From Saccharomycopsis crataegensis (Eukaryota > Ascomycota > Saccharomycetes > Ascoideales > Saccharomycopsidaceae), in NCBI RefSeq assembly GCF_037102585.1, contig NW_027043820.1, positions 716,501 to 780,500 of the forward strand: a DNA stretch of 64,000 bases, given 5' to 3'. The position numbers and the translations under genes are program-made. A model generated the notes under the pieces. That model made no database searches and was not told where the DNA came from. It worked only from the letters and a program-made list of their open reading frames with translations. This document shows, one piece after another, positions 20,864-31,069 of the stretch. Position 1 is the stretch's first letter. Every line of letters begins with the position of its first letter.

Positions 20864-21232
20864 TTTCGAAAGTTCTTTTATTTTAGTTTCATAAAATTTA
20901 ATGAATGAAAGCAATAGCAAGATGGGGGATGGAGTGGCGAATCATAAACTTTTACACTGGTTGTTTTCCTCTTGTATTTTTCCTGTCATAACTCACAGGG
21001 GGTGCAAACCCCACACCACTAATGTGTTTTAGAAAGACAGTCATATAACTACATTACTTTTAATACTATTTATAAGCAAAACGACGGGAAAAAAAAGGAG
21101 AAAATATCGAAATAATCACAAAAAAAAAAATCCAAAAAACCCAAGATAAATAGCAGCAAGCAAACAAACAAACAAACAAACAAATAAGGCTCTTTTTTCA
21201 TAATCGTCATCAAAAGGAACATCCACGAAAGC
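20864..21232. other. Intergenic stretch with CAAA repeat
   Basis: This holds the ERT1 3' flank and the promoter of the TMEM205-like gene. A perfect (CAAA)6 microsatellite lies at 21161-21184, next to A-rich runs. Nothing else is seen. Confidence 0.5.
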
Positions 21233-23127
21233 TCAAATCAATGGTAAAAAGTTCCCGATAATCATCATTGGAATCCCGAAAACATCTCTTTTTAAAGTCC
21301 AGCAACATTTTGTTCTGATTTTTTTGTCTCCCTTAGGATTTACTAAAACACATTCAATCATTCCTGCACCTTTGTAGTCCTCGTATGCAATTTTACTAAA
21401 CAACTCAAAATATCCAATCACTGACTCATCATCCATGAGCTCGACAACAAATGTGATTTTAGATAGTAGCATTTCCACACTCCAACCAGTGAGCATGGTG
21501 AACTCCTCAGAGACAAATGATATTTGCCCTGTACGTCTCCAAATAACCGTTGGAGTTCCAGAGATTGAGAGATATTTGTGATACTCTAACAACGCACGTT
21601 GGAAACATTGCTCCATAAATATCAAGTCTTCTTCTTTGAGAGTCATGACTTGAGCAGTAAAACTAGGACGATACTGGGCCATTGATTTGACAAGTTTCAC
21701 TAGTACAGTTTTATCATTATGGAATCTATGACGCAAATAAACCACTAGCAAATGGAAGCCTGTAGTGTACGAAAAGGGTTTCTTGACCTGGGAATAAATT
21801 TCTTCTGGTTCCTTGAATTGTAATCCCCATTCCATATGATCATTACGGTGATGATGATGATGAACATGTTTGTCGGACTGAACCCCGATGGCAAATGATA
21901 AAGTTGATCTATGGGGCCTGGCTTCTTGATCTATTGTATTTTTCTCAATGACATCACGAATGTCTGGGTAAGTAAGGTAAGGTTTACTATCAGGCAATCC
22001 AGGAAGTAAACCAAGGAAGTATTGATTTATTGAAGGATCCCACTGGGGACAGATATCAAAATTTGAAGTAGTTGACGATGAAGATCGGTTCATTGATGAC
22101 CCATCATTAAAATTATTAAAAGAATGCTTGGCATACTGGATCATGTGGCTATTGTAATCATAACCTTGTTCAGATAACCGGTTATCGTTTGGGGATCCTA
22201 CATATGGAGGTGTTGGGGTTTCCGAATAGGCACCACTGCTGGTAGTACGTAAAAGCGAATAACCATTATCGTTGGCGGGTACGCGATGTTGGCTATGTTC
22301 ATGGACATTCTTTATGTCCTTTGGCTTTTGACTGAAAAGGGAGAAATTTGAAACCAATTGACTGTAGTCGTTGCTATTTTGTGGCAAGGTTTGCATTAAT
22401 GATGGCTTCAAAAAATCTAATGATCCATTATCATTTAAAGGGTTTTTGATGATATTGGTAAGCACGGCGTATTCTAGATCAGCTGCTGCCGAAGAAAACC
22501 GGGATTGTCGTTTACTTTTAACTTGAGATTGTTTCAAACCGTCACCATCATTAATTATTTTTTGGTTATTTGCCTTATTATCACCTTTGGCCGAAGACAG
22601 GTTCTGCGCAAGGAATTGATCTGTGCTAGTATTCAACAACTGGTTGGTTGTTGGAGCTTGGAAGGCGTTATTTTGAGAAAAGAAGCTAGTTGCCGAATCA
22701 AATAGTAGTGGATTAGTGTATTGGTTACTGGATGGCGGTGTTGGTCTGGCATTGCTCTGGAAACTGCTATTGGCATCACTAGCAATACTATTGTTATTGC
22801 TATTATTCATTGAAGGAGGGCATGATGTAGTTATTTGAACATCGTCTACATCCATCAAATATTTCTTTTTCTTTCTGGGAGCATCAACACAAGTGTCGGC
22901 TAATCCTTTTCTAAGGCATCGATTACAAGGTCGATTACTATCACAAGTCAAGTGGGCACGATGGCAATATGTACATGCTCTAGCGGTCTTTTTCCTCGTC
23001 TTTGGCTGAAAGGAAAAAAGAAATGTTTGTTAGTATTCTGTAATATTTCATGAACTATTTTTTTTTATTGTTCCTTCAGCTACTATCAGACACATACCTT
23101 TATACAAAGCTTTGTCGCGTTGGACAT
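21233..23127 (-). CDS. ERT1: Zn2Cys6 activator of gluconeogenesis, spliced
   Basis: A transcription factor of the Ert1/Rds2 family that controls gluconeogenic and ethanol-use genes. Unspliced, the frame starts inside the zinc cluster. The spliced form restores it: exon 1 is 23098-23127 (MSNATKLCIK); a 92-nt intron has GTATGT at its 5' end, TACTAAC at 23029-23035 and CAG at 23006; exon 2 starts with PKTRKK. The cluster then reads C-x2-C-x6-C-x5-C-x2-C-x8-C (residues 20-45), followed by the family hallmark DAPRKKKKYL. The C-terminal third holds the PAS-like region, with TPTVIWRRTGQISFVSEEF and an ending in GNFLPLI as in yeast Ert1. The middle is Asn/Ser-rich and includes a His run. The product has 600 residues. 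Confidence 0.93.
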
Positions 23128-24528
23128 TTCAAAGAGATCACTGCATATGAATGAAATAGATATACACACTAAAGAAGAGATCCATAAAATATAGTGATTT
23201 GATGTTATTGATCTACCTGATATTGGTGTAGATTCTATTATTTGAAAAAAAAAAAAAAAGAGAAGCAAAATAAGTCACAGCACAGGATCAGTCCGAAGAA
23301 TATTTTGTAAATGGCCTGTAGCTCATCTCAGGCTTGTAAGATCTTTTTTTTTTTGTTTTTCTTTTCTTTTTTCTTCTTCAGCCAAATCCTTAAACATTGT
23401 TTTTCACACAGGATTTATAGACGGGTAATGCGCATGGCAGGAGAGCACACTGGTAATAAATAACACAGACGTTTTCTTCAAAAGTTAATGATTATTAATG
23501 ATCGTATTGAGATAAGATACGTAACTCGTAATGTGGCTTTCATATAAAAACTTATTCATATATATCAAGGCATACCAATATAGTGGTTTTCATGCGCGAA
23601 AACACTCATTAGTTTGTCCTTTGACCAATACTGGATAGTTTGCAATGTCCTACAATACTTAGAAACTACTTACCATATGTTTAGTAATATAAGAAATCTG
23701 ATTTCAGAAACTTACACTTTGCAATGACAGAGTCTGCAGTATGGCGGTCCTGACACTCTTGGCCACCAATCCCCTTTGGACCACCCTTAACTAAATAAAG
23801 AGGAACTATTTTCTGCAACACGTCTATTTTAACGATCGTCGAAAGAATTACCAAAGGGGGAGCAGTGAATAATAACTCCTTCGCTTTTCCACTGCAGAAG
23901 GATATGTCCTATTTTATATACCTATATAGGTTCTGTGACATATACTGCCAGTATTTTTCATTCGTTATCTTTATTATTACTCCATCCTCTCTATCTATTT
24001 GAAGTCTTTTTCAGGCTTGATAATATTTAGTTACTATTTTTTTTTTTTTTTTTTTTGATACATGATAGACACTCTATTTTATAGCTACGATACAACAGCG
24101 TTAGGAAATCTCTAAGCAGCTAGTTCCTTTCTGTAATATAAGCCTGCTCTCATGTTAATTGACGGATTGGGAGTCTTATATTAGAACTATTGGATAGTTC
24201 TAAAAGGGAATTCTTCGAAATGCCTGAATGTTCTACGAAGGATTATTAGTGAAAAAATACATCCTATAAGGGCATTAATAATAGTATTATGATACCTTGA
24301 GCATGTCCTATGTTACACTTTTTTTCTTTAGCAGACAGAAATCCAGCAAATAATTTCAAGTTTACAAGGTGAATTACAGACAAAATTTTCATGTACAAAA
24401 CCAAAGCACCACTGATGTGGTATTAGTTTGTAATATATTATTTTAAAAATTTTTGACTAACACCCTCACAATACACATTAACGGTGTATTGATTTCTATG
24501 ACTGACAAGCACTGGAAATTTTATTCCG

Positions 24529-24591
24529 CCCCTTTCACCAAAAATAGCCACTTTCGACACGCCCCTTTAAAGTTTGGGGTTTTGAAAGGGG
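24529..24591. promoter_or_regulatory. Cluster of three stress-response elements before TFS1
   Basis: CCCCT at 24529-24533 and 24562-24566, and the inverse AGGGG at 24587-24591, match the Msn2/Msn4 STRE core. Three within 63 bases is more than chance suggests in AT-rich DNA. TFS1 is a known Msn2/4 target in S. cerevisiae; transferring this is inference. Confidence 0.55.
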
Positions 24592-24624
24592 CAACTATGT
24601 CAACAATCACCTGTTCTTACTTTG

Positions 24625-24657
24625 CACGTGCACATAACCGAAATTACCTGTCACGTG
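24625..24657. promoter_or_regulatory. Two CACGTG E-boxes before TFS1
   Basis: CACGTG palindromes lie at 24625-24630 and 24652-24657, the site of Cbf1/Pho4-type bHLH factors. They sit between the STRE cluster and the TFS1 start. Confidence 0.45.
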
Positions 24658-24867
24658 TGGCGAATAATAACAATCACTGGAAAATTGCCAAAGCAACCAT
24701 CGTCACTTACTACAATAATTTATTATTGCTGCATACGTATCCCCACACCCCTGGATGAGCAGACTCCCACGCCTTGTATAGTAAAATATCGCTAGTACTT
24801 AATACCTTCATTTTTTTTTTTTTTTATTTTTTCTTCTGTTTTTTTACACTTCTGTTTGGTTTGTCTT

Positions 24868-25614
24868 ATGTTCCTCCCTTCAATCAGAACCGTTGGATCA
24901 CATACACTTCGTCATATCCTGCCACTAACCCATCTGGTCAGATCTCCCCAATTATTGTTTCCGCGCACTCCCACAAGAATCATGCTCGCACACAACTTGG
25001 TCACAATCTCCTCATCAATAGTGGATGCTTTAAAGAAGCACGAGCTTTTTCCAGAGGTCCTTGATGAGTTCACTCCCCAAGGACTACTAACCATTAGCTA
25101 CGGCAAGGACTTGGACGTACTCCTTGGGAACCAATTGAAAGTGAAAGATACCCAAACCTTGCCAAAGATCCAGCTTACCTTGGACATTGGCGATGATGAG
25201 CTTGTATCTACATTTTCTGCCTTAGACTACTTCACTTTGGTGGTCACCGACCCTGACGCCCCATCCAGAACCGATAAGAAATGGTCAGAATACTGCCATT
25301 ACATCAAAACCAACATCAAGTTGACCCAATCCGATGGCGCTAAAAACTCTGACTTCTTGAGCGCTCAGTTGGATCTCAATGAAGGCCCGGACTATTTGAA
25401 ATACGAGGGCCCGGGTCCTCCTCCAAAGACCGGAAAGCACCGCTATTGTTTCTTCCTCTTCAAACAAAAGGCAGAAATCAACCCACCTCCATTAACTGGA
25501 AGACCTAACTGGGGGCTTGGGAAACCGGCTACCGGGGTTCGTGAATGGAGCACCAAATATGGGCTTGAGCCGATTGCCGCCAACTTTTTTTATGCCCAAA
25601 ACGAGACTCAATGA
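24868..25614 (+). CDS. TFS1: PEBP-family carboxypeptidase Y inhibitor
   Basis: A phosphatidylethanolamine-binding protein like yeast Tfs1, which inhibits vacuolar carboxypeptidase Y and the Ras GAP Ira2. Both family blocks are present: the ligand-pocket segment (YFTLVVTDPDAPSRTD…WSEYCHYI) and GPGPPPKTGKHRYCFFLF, followed by RPNWGLGKPATG and an NFFYA ending. Two in-frame ATGs are possible. The one at 24982 gives 210 residues and matches the length and N-terminus of Tfs1. The first, at 24868, adds 38 residues with six Arg, three His and no acidic residue, which looks like a mitochondrial presequence. The outer start may give a second, mitochondrial form. The upstream sequence carries stress elements. 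Confidence 0.93.
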   Translation: MFLPSIRTVGSHTLRHILPLTHLVRSPQLLFPRTPTRIMLAHNLVTISSSIVDALKKHELFPEVLDEFTPQGLLTISYGKDLDVLLGNQLKVKDTQTLPKIQLTLDIGDDELVSTFSALDYFTLVVTDPDAPSRTDKKWSEYCHYIKTNIKLTQSDGAKNSDFLSAQLDLNEGPDYLKYEGPGPPPKTGKHRYCFFLFKQKAEINPPPLTGRPNWGLGKPATGVREWSTKYGLEPIAANFFYAQNETQ

Positions 25615-26183
25615 ACTCACTATTCAAGAAGGCGACGGGTGTGCCATTATGGCTATTTATTAAATGCTTTTATCTGGAAGATTGGGGTGGTTTCTTTTGT
25701 CTATTTTTATTTTATCAACGTTTACTATTATTATTAATAATATTGATTTGGTTTTTTTCAAATGTCCTTATGATGAATATATTTGTGCTTTTGTATCTAT
25801 AAGTTTGGCCCGCCCTCGCTTTGGATATGGGAACAATATCCTGGAGAAGAAAAAAAAAAGGGGGAGAGTAATAGTAGCAAACAAGTAGAGAGATCTTAAA
25901 GATTGTGTAGTAATAATGTATATTATAATCATTATCGTCTTGTCCTATGGGTAAGGGATGTTTACAACCGGGTGACCCAAACATTCCCGATAGGGAATTG
26001 GTAAACATTGCAGCGAAAAAAAAGTGATTTGTTTTTCTTTTTTTTTTTTTTAATAAAAGTTGATCTGTCGTTGAATTAACAACAGCATCCATTTATACAC
26101 CTGTACAGTTAGCAGAGGTTTCCCAGACAGAATAACACCGAAATAATTGACACATTTTTTTATTTTTTTCTCTCCCATATATA
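25615..26183. other. TFS1-MLC1 intergenic stretch
   Basis: TFS1 3' flank and MLC1 promoter. It is AT-rich with T/A homopolymer runs near 25848 and 26037. A TATATA run lies just before the MLC1 ATG. No gene is seen. Confidence 0.45.
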
Positions 26184-26887
26184 ATGGTATGTTGTTGGAC
26201 GTCGAAGATATTGGTTTCTGAAATGATAGAGTAACTACAAAAAAAAAATAATCAATAGAAACGGAGAAAGGAAAGCGACGGGTAAAGAATAGTGTCAATG
26301 ATGATCATTCTTACTTTGTGGATATTACTTTTTTAATTATGAGTATTCCATTAATCCAGTCACTATTGTTTTTCTTTCCCCTTTTTTGGTTTCTTGGGAT
26401 AGTTATGATGTCGGTTTTCATGTTGATTTTCTTGTTGAATAATAGATACTAACAATCCTAGTCCTCCAATACTAAGACTTACAAAGACGCCTTCTCTCTT
26501 TTTGACAAGAAGGGAACCGGTCGCGTTCCACCAGAAGCTCTTGGTGATCTTCTTCGTGCTGTTGGTCAAAACCCGACTCTTGCTGAAATCTCCGAACTCG
26601 AACGTCAGTTGCCAGGTCAATTAGATTTCGACACTTATGTGAAAATCATCAACCGTCCAGACGGGTTTAAGCCTTTGGGTGACCCAGAAGATTATATCAG
26701 AGGGTTCCAAGTATTCGACAAGAACCTCACAGGGTTCATTGGTGTTGGTGAATTGAGATACATCTTGACTTCCATTGGGGAAAAATTGAGCGATTCCGAA
26801 GTCGATGAATTGTTGAAGGGGGTCAATGTCACCAAGGATGGTAATGTTGATTATGTTGAATTCGTCAAGTCTATTTTGGCTCAATAG
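26184..26887 (+). CDS. MLC1: Myosin light chain, spliced
   Basis: The essential light chain for type II and V myosins, which binds IQ motifs and is needed for cytokinesis. Without splicing only a 92-residue C-terminal fragment is evident. The full gene has ATG alone as exon 1 (26184-26186), a 275-nt intron (GTATGT at 26187, TACTAAC at 26447-26453, TAG ending at 26461) and exon 2 from 26462. The product, 142 residues, begins M|SSNTKTYKDAFSLFDKKGTG and shows four EF-hand units. The loops are degenerate: the first lacks the terminal Glu, and the third (DKNLTGFIGVGE) keeps the outline. This is as expected for a calcium-independent light chain. The best match is Mlc1 (GEKLSDSEVDELLKGV) rather than calmodulin. 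Confidence 0.93.
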
Positions 26888-27759
26888 ATGATCAATTCTT
26901 AGTCTCGCTTCTGAGCTTGATTTATTACTTAACTCCCCTTATCCAATTCTTTTTGTTGGTTTGTTTTTTGTTTGTTTTTGCAATGATTATATGATAAACA
27001 ATTGATGTACTCTTATCGCTTCTATTCTATTTTATTTTTTATGGTCATTTTCTGTTCCCACTATTTAAAATTATTCCCTATTTTTCTTAATATACCGATT
27101 GTCTGCACTTGTTCCTTTTTACACAAAAGGAAAGTAATATTGCCCATCACCTTCACTTCTCTCGTTCTTTATTTTAGTGTTTGTTAGGAATTATGTATGT
27201 TTAACTGTTTTCTATTTTTATTTTTGATGTGAAACTAGTCTCATTCTCCATTCTGTTATACGGAATTATGCTATTTCGCACGTATCTGGGGCACTTGGAA
27301 AGTTGATCTTCTCAACAAAAACAATTGAAAATATATTGGCCATGTTATCATTGCAGAGTACTACTATATTCAATATCTATCATTTCTACGCGGATTGCTA
27401 TGCGAGCGATGTGCTGCTGCGATGATCATGAACGTTAAGGACCATCAATTACCTTAAGCAGACTTGTAGCCCGTCGTTAGAACTTCAGCTTATCACACTA
27501 TTACAACGTAATGAAATAACACAACAGTTTTCCATATAAATTGTTAAATCTTCAAACCCCCCGAAAAAAAAAAAAAAAAGTATAGAATAAATAACAGGCT
27601 TAATTTGACGGCAACATTCGCACCCAATTGCACATCTCGGAAATATTCCAATGAAATATGAATTGAGTGAGTGAACCAAATGATATAAAATAAATGCTAT
27701 GAAACATTAGGAATTAGCTGGGTACCGGGAAAAGAGAAAACTGCTTAAAGATTCAAAGA
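26888..27759. other. MLC1-BDH convergent intergenic stretch
   Basis: Two genes end towards each other here. T-rich terminator-like tracts follow MLC1. A short A16 run lies near 27565. I see no gene, RNA or repeat in 0.87 kb. Confidence 0.45.
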
Positions 27760-29019
27760 TTAATTCTGAGAATCAACTTCCTTACCATCTTTGAGAGTTT
27801 TTGGAGTGATCAAGATCTTCACATGGTTATCCTTATTACGAACCAACTCTTCAAAACCCCCGTCAACGGCATCTTCCAACATAACTTTTTTGGTGATCAA
27901 CTTCTTGCAATTTTCTAAACTGATCCGATGATCTGCCATTGCATTGATCACTCCTTCGAAATCCTCTAGAGTGTAACACATCGATCCAGTGATACTTTTT
28001 TCACCACTTGTGAAATCCATAGGATAGAAATCCATAGGGTTAGTAGGCCAAATGGCCAAGTTGACTAATTTACCCCGGGCCTTAATACAGTCCAACCCAG
28101 TTTTGAATGTGATTGGGAACCCCGAGCAATCAAAGGCATAATCGAACCCACGACCACCAGGAGAGAGGCTTTTCAAAGTTTGAACAGTTTTTGAGAAATC
28201 GTCGCCAGAATCTTTTGGGTTATACACTGCATCAACCCCTAGAGCCTTTGCTTGCTCACGACGTACTTGGGCAGGCTCGGAGCACACAATCTTACCGGCC
28301 CCGAACGCTTGGGCTGATAAAATACACCCAATACCAATACTACCACAGCCCACAATAAGAGCACTACTGCCTTTTTTGAAGCCACAAGTCCTGAAAGCAT
28401 GGTAACTAACAGATAAAGGTTGGACAAGGGCAGCACAGTCCATAGGGATCCATTTTGGAACCTTTACCAAATGGTGCTTGGAAACTACCACATATTCTGC
28501 AAGCCCACCGTCAGTGCACCCAAGCCCAGTGATCCCCATATGCTCACAGATATTGGTCATTCCTTCTTCACAATATTCACAATTAGGATGCCCGCAAATA
28601 CTGTTATGGTCGTTTTTAGGAGGAGGGGCATCTTTTGCGATTTTGGAATCTGGCCATCTTGGTTTATCAGCACAATAGCAGGTTGGCTCACAAACCACAT
28701 CATCGCCAAGATTGAACTTCCCTTCCGCACGAACCAGGTCACCTACAGCCACAATAGTACCAGAGAATTCATGACCCATCACCTGGGGCAACTTCTTACC
28801 AGTCAAAGGATGACCGGTATCCGGGTGGATCTTGTCAAAGAAGTGTGATCCCTTCTTGTAAGACAACAAATCGGTACCACAAATTCCACAATAGCTGATC
28901 TTGATCATCACTTCATCTGGGTGACTAATTGTAGGCATCGGGATATCTTTGGAGAACCTCAAGTCGTTAGGGCCGTAGTAAAGTACGCCTCGCATGGTTT
29001 TCTTTGTTTCTTCTGTCAT
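27760..29019 (-). CDS. BDH1: Zinc-dependent 2,3-butanediol dehydrogenase-like enzyme
   Basis: A medium-chain dehydrogenase of the Bdh1/Bdh2 group, which interconverts acetoin and 2,3-butanediol with NAD(H). Signs in the sequence are the catalytic zinc ligand in CGICGTD (Cys47), the GHE motif (PQVMGHEFSG), a Cys-rich structural-zinc loop (CGHPNCEYCEEGMTNIC), the cofactor site GCGSIGIG, and the family C-terminus KQLIT-like …NVKILLTP (here HVKILITP). The length, 419, is slightly above yeast Bdh1 (382), with an insert around the Cys-rich loop closer to Bdh2. I cannot separate the two paralogues or rule out a related polyol dehydrogenase. A second ATG at residue 9 would match the Bdh1 start. Confidence 0.85.
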   Translation of the reverse strand: MTEETKKTMRGVLYYGPNDLRFSKDIPMPTISHPDEVMIKISYCGICGTDLLSYKKGSHFFDKIHPDTGHPLTGKKLPQVMGHEFSGTIVAVGDLVRAEGKFNLGDDVVCEPTCYCADKPRWPDSKIAKDAPPPKNDHNSICGHPNCEYCEEGMTNICEHMGITGLGCTDGGLAEYVVVSKHHLVKVPKWIPMDCAALVQPLSVSYHAFRTCGFKKGSSALIVGCGSIGIGCILSAQAFGAGKIVCSEPAQVRREQAKALGVDAVYNPKDSGDDFSKTVQTLKSLSPGGRGFDYAFDCSGFPITFKTGLDCIKARGKLVNLAIWPTNPMDFYPMDFTSGEKSITGSMCYTLEDFEGVINAMADHRISLENCKKLITKKVMLEDAVDGGFEELVRNKDNHVKILITPKTLKDGKEVDSQN

Positions 29020-30292
29020 TTTGGTGGGAACTAATAATTAGTAAAGTTTGGAATGGTGATTGTAATTATCCAGTTTTACTGGAATGATATGTCGTACTTC
29101 TTAAGCCAACGCCGAATATATATATATATATATATGGTAAGGAGAAAAAAAATATATGCCGGGAAGCAATGTACAGTATTTATGGAGCAGCCTCACGATA
29201 ACGGATAACGGAGATTTTTTCTTTTTTTGACACCGGCAAATGTGCACTGAAAGAGTGAGTGATATACAGCATTTAGGGCAGTGAATGCGTTTGCAGAGAG
29301 CAAGAAATATGATAAACGTGGCAGGAATCGGATGGATTAGACAGCCAGCAAGCCATTTTGGAACTCACGGAACAGGCACTTGGTTGTTTCTTCCCACGTT
29401 TGGGGAGTGGAAAAGATGACATCAATCTAAGAGAAAACTATCTCAATACACTGATGGTGTTTCGGTTGGATGACCAAAATCCTTCAACGGTCAATATAAA
29501 GAATAACAGATTGCCATGCCATTAGGATATATATATATATACAGGATGCTTAAAAAAAAACCCCACAAACAAAAAATAAAAATAAGAAATAAAGTAGCAG
29601 TAATATAATCATAGTCAGATAAAGCATTATTAAAACACAGCAGAACTTGAATGGGTAATTGTATTGTATTAATAACTTGTCTGCCAGACATTTAGCAAGA
29701 AAACAAAAACAATGACAATTAAAATAAATCAATAAAGATCATGTTAGTGAATCTTTTGTGAGGTCTAAATGAACGTTTTTCTTTCAGCCAATTATTATAG
29801 TATTCTCAACTTACCTTCCTGTGTTTAAAAGTTTAATTCTGACCATTATGATAACCATTTCAGCAACAACAAAAAAAAAAAAAGAGAAGAAATAAACATT
29901 AGCCTGAAAATCTATTGATCACGTCTTCCAATTTTAATCATTTATAGTCATTATTTCCTCATAGATGATTAATTTAGATAATATTCTATTTTTTTTTTTG
30001 GTTTTTATGGATATTCAGTTTTTTTTTATGAAACTCCTCAATTATAATACCTTGGCATGGATAACAGTAACATGGAGACTTATTGAGGAGACAGCAAAAC
30101 TATTTGATGATCAATGAGAAGGATAAGAAACTGGATGAATAGCAAAATGAAAATGAATATGATGATTATGTCAAAAAATAATAATAATAATAATACCAAA
30201 CCAAGAGTAGTGAAACCATTAAATATATTTGCATGAAATAACAATAGCAATAAAAACAACACAACCATTTAATAGATCCCAAAAATTGACAT
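29020..30292. other. Upstream region of the butanediol dehydrogenase
   Basis: About 1.27 kb with no gene that I can support. (AT)n runs lie at about 29116-29135 and 29528-29542, the first about 100 bases before the dehydrogenase ATG, where it could act as a TATA region. The distal part is the 3' flank of TOM20. Confidence 0.45.
29116..29135. repeat. (AT)n microsatellite
   Basis: A pure AT dinucleotide run of about 20 bases, roughly 100 bases upstream of the butanediol dehydrogenase start. It may double as the TATA element. Confidence 0.6.
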
Positions 30293-30787
30293 TTATTCAG
30301 TGGTGTCAATGCTAGCATCACCCAAAATGTTGATGATAGCCAAAGGTGGCTTGATAGCAATCATTTGAACAATCAAGTCATACACAGGTTCAGGAACAGA
30401 TCTTTGATAGATCCCCAAGATATCGGTTGGGTTAGGGTAGACAGACAAGGCTCTGTAGAAGCATAAAGCCGATTCAAATTCTTTACCTGGGTTGGCACTT
30501 AATTGTTCACCTTGGCCAACCTGCTTCATGAAATACTGTTCTTTGTCATTGATATCTTTTGGAACTGGCTCTTTTTCTAAGCTTGCCAACAAACGGACCT
30601 TCAATTGTTCCACACGGGCCTTCTTTTCCTTCTTTTCTTTCTTTTCGCTTTGTTTCAAGTAATTCTTTTCGGATTTCTTCAAGGATTGACGGAATTCCTT
30701 AGAATTGTGACGTTGGTAGTCAAAGTACAAAGCATAAGCAATGGCAGAGGCAGCAAAAACACCGAATGTAATACCGAATTTACCCAT
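30293..30787 (-). CDS. TOM20: Mitochondrial outer-membrane import receptor Tom20
   Basis: Tom20 recognises presequences at the TOM complex. The N-terminal span (ITFGVFAASAIAYALYFDYQR, about residues 5-25) anchors it with the bulk in the cytosol. A Lys/Glu-rich linker follows, then the tetratricopeptide-like receptor domain, recognisable from EQYFMKQVGQGEQL and ESALCFYRALSVYPNPTDIL. It ends with the PLAIINILGD-type segment and an acidic tip. 164 residues is slightly shorter than the 183 of S. cerevisiae. It is transcribed divergently from MPP10 across about 280 bases. Confidence 0.95.
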   Translation of the reverse strand: MGKFGITFGVFAASAIAYALYFDYQRHNSKEFRQSLKKSEKNYLKQSEKKEKKEKKARVEQLKVRLLASLEKEPVPKDINDKEQYFMKQVGQGEQLSANPGKEFESALCFYRALSVYPNPTDILGIYQRSVPEPVYDLIVQMIAIKPPLAIINILGDASIDTTE

Positions 30788-31069
30788 ATTCTTTTTCGTT
30801 CTATGTCCGCTTTGTTTATGCTGGTATAATATAATAATATATTAATATAAAAAGGGGTGTTCGAAGGTTGAACAAAACAGTCAGAAAGAAATTTTGGAGG
30901 AGAGAAAAGAAAATTTTTAGCCAGGGAGATTTTGTCACGTGAATGAACACTTCCCTCATCATCAAGAAAAAAAATAAAAAAAAATTTATTTGGGGAATTT
31001 TTTTTTTTTTTTTTTTTAACGTGAAAACCATCTTTATTGTGGTATACAAATAGTATTTATTTAGTGAAT
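30788..31069. promoter_or_regulatory. TOM20-MPP10 divergent promoter
   Basis: This short shared promoter holds an RRPE-type AAAATTTTT at 30910-30918, a CACGTG E-box near 30937 and CTCATCATC at 30955 (six of eight bases of an inverted PAC box), then a T21 run. The RRPE and partial PAC fit MPP10, a ribosome-biogenesis gene. Confidence 0.4.

Larger units (their letters stand above)
23128..24867. promoter_or_regulatory. Divergent ERT1-TFS1 intergenic region
   Basis: This long upstream region is shared by two genes tied to stress and carbon metabolism. A T18 run lies near 24040. The TFS1-proximal 350 bases hold clustered stress elements and E-boxes (listed separately). A 101-codon open frame at 24453-24758 overlaps those sites, has no family resemblance, and I reject it as a gene. 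Confidence 0.5.

Noticed and set aside
24453-24758. 101-codon frame upstream of TFS1
   Set aside because: It overlaps the STRE and E-box cluster and has no family resemblance; it looks like promoter sequence.
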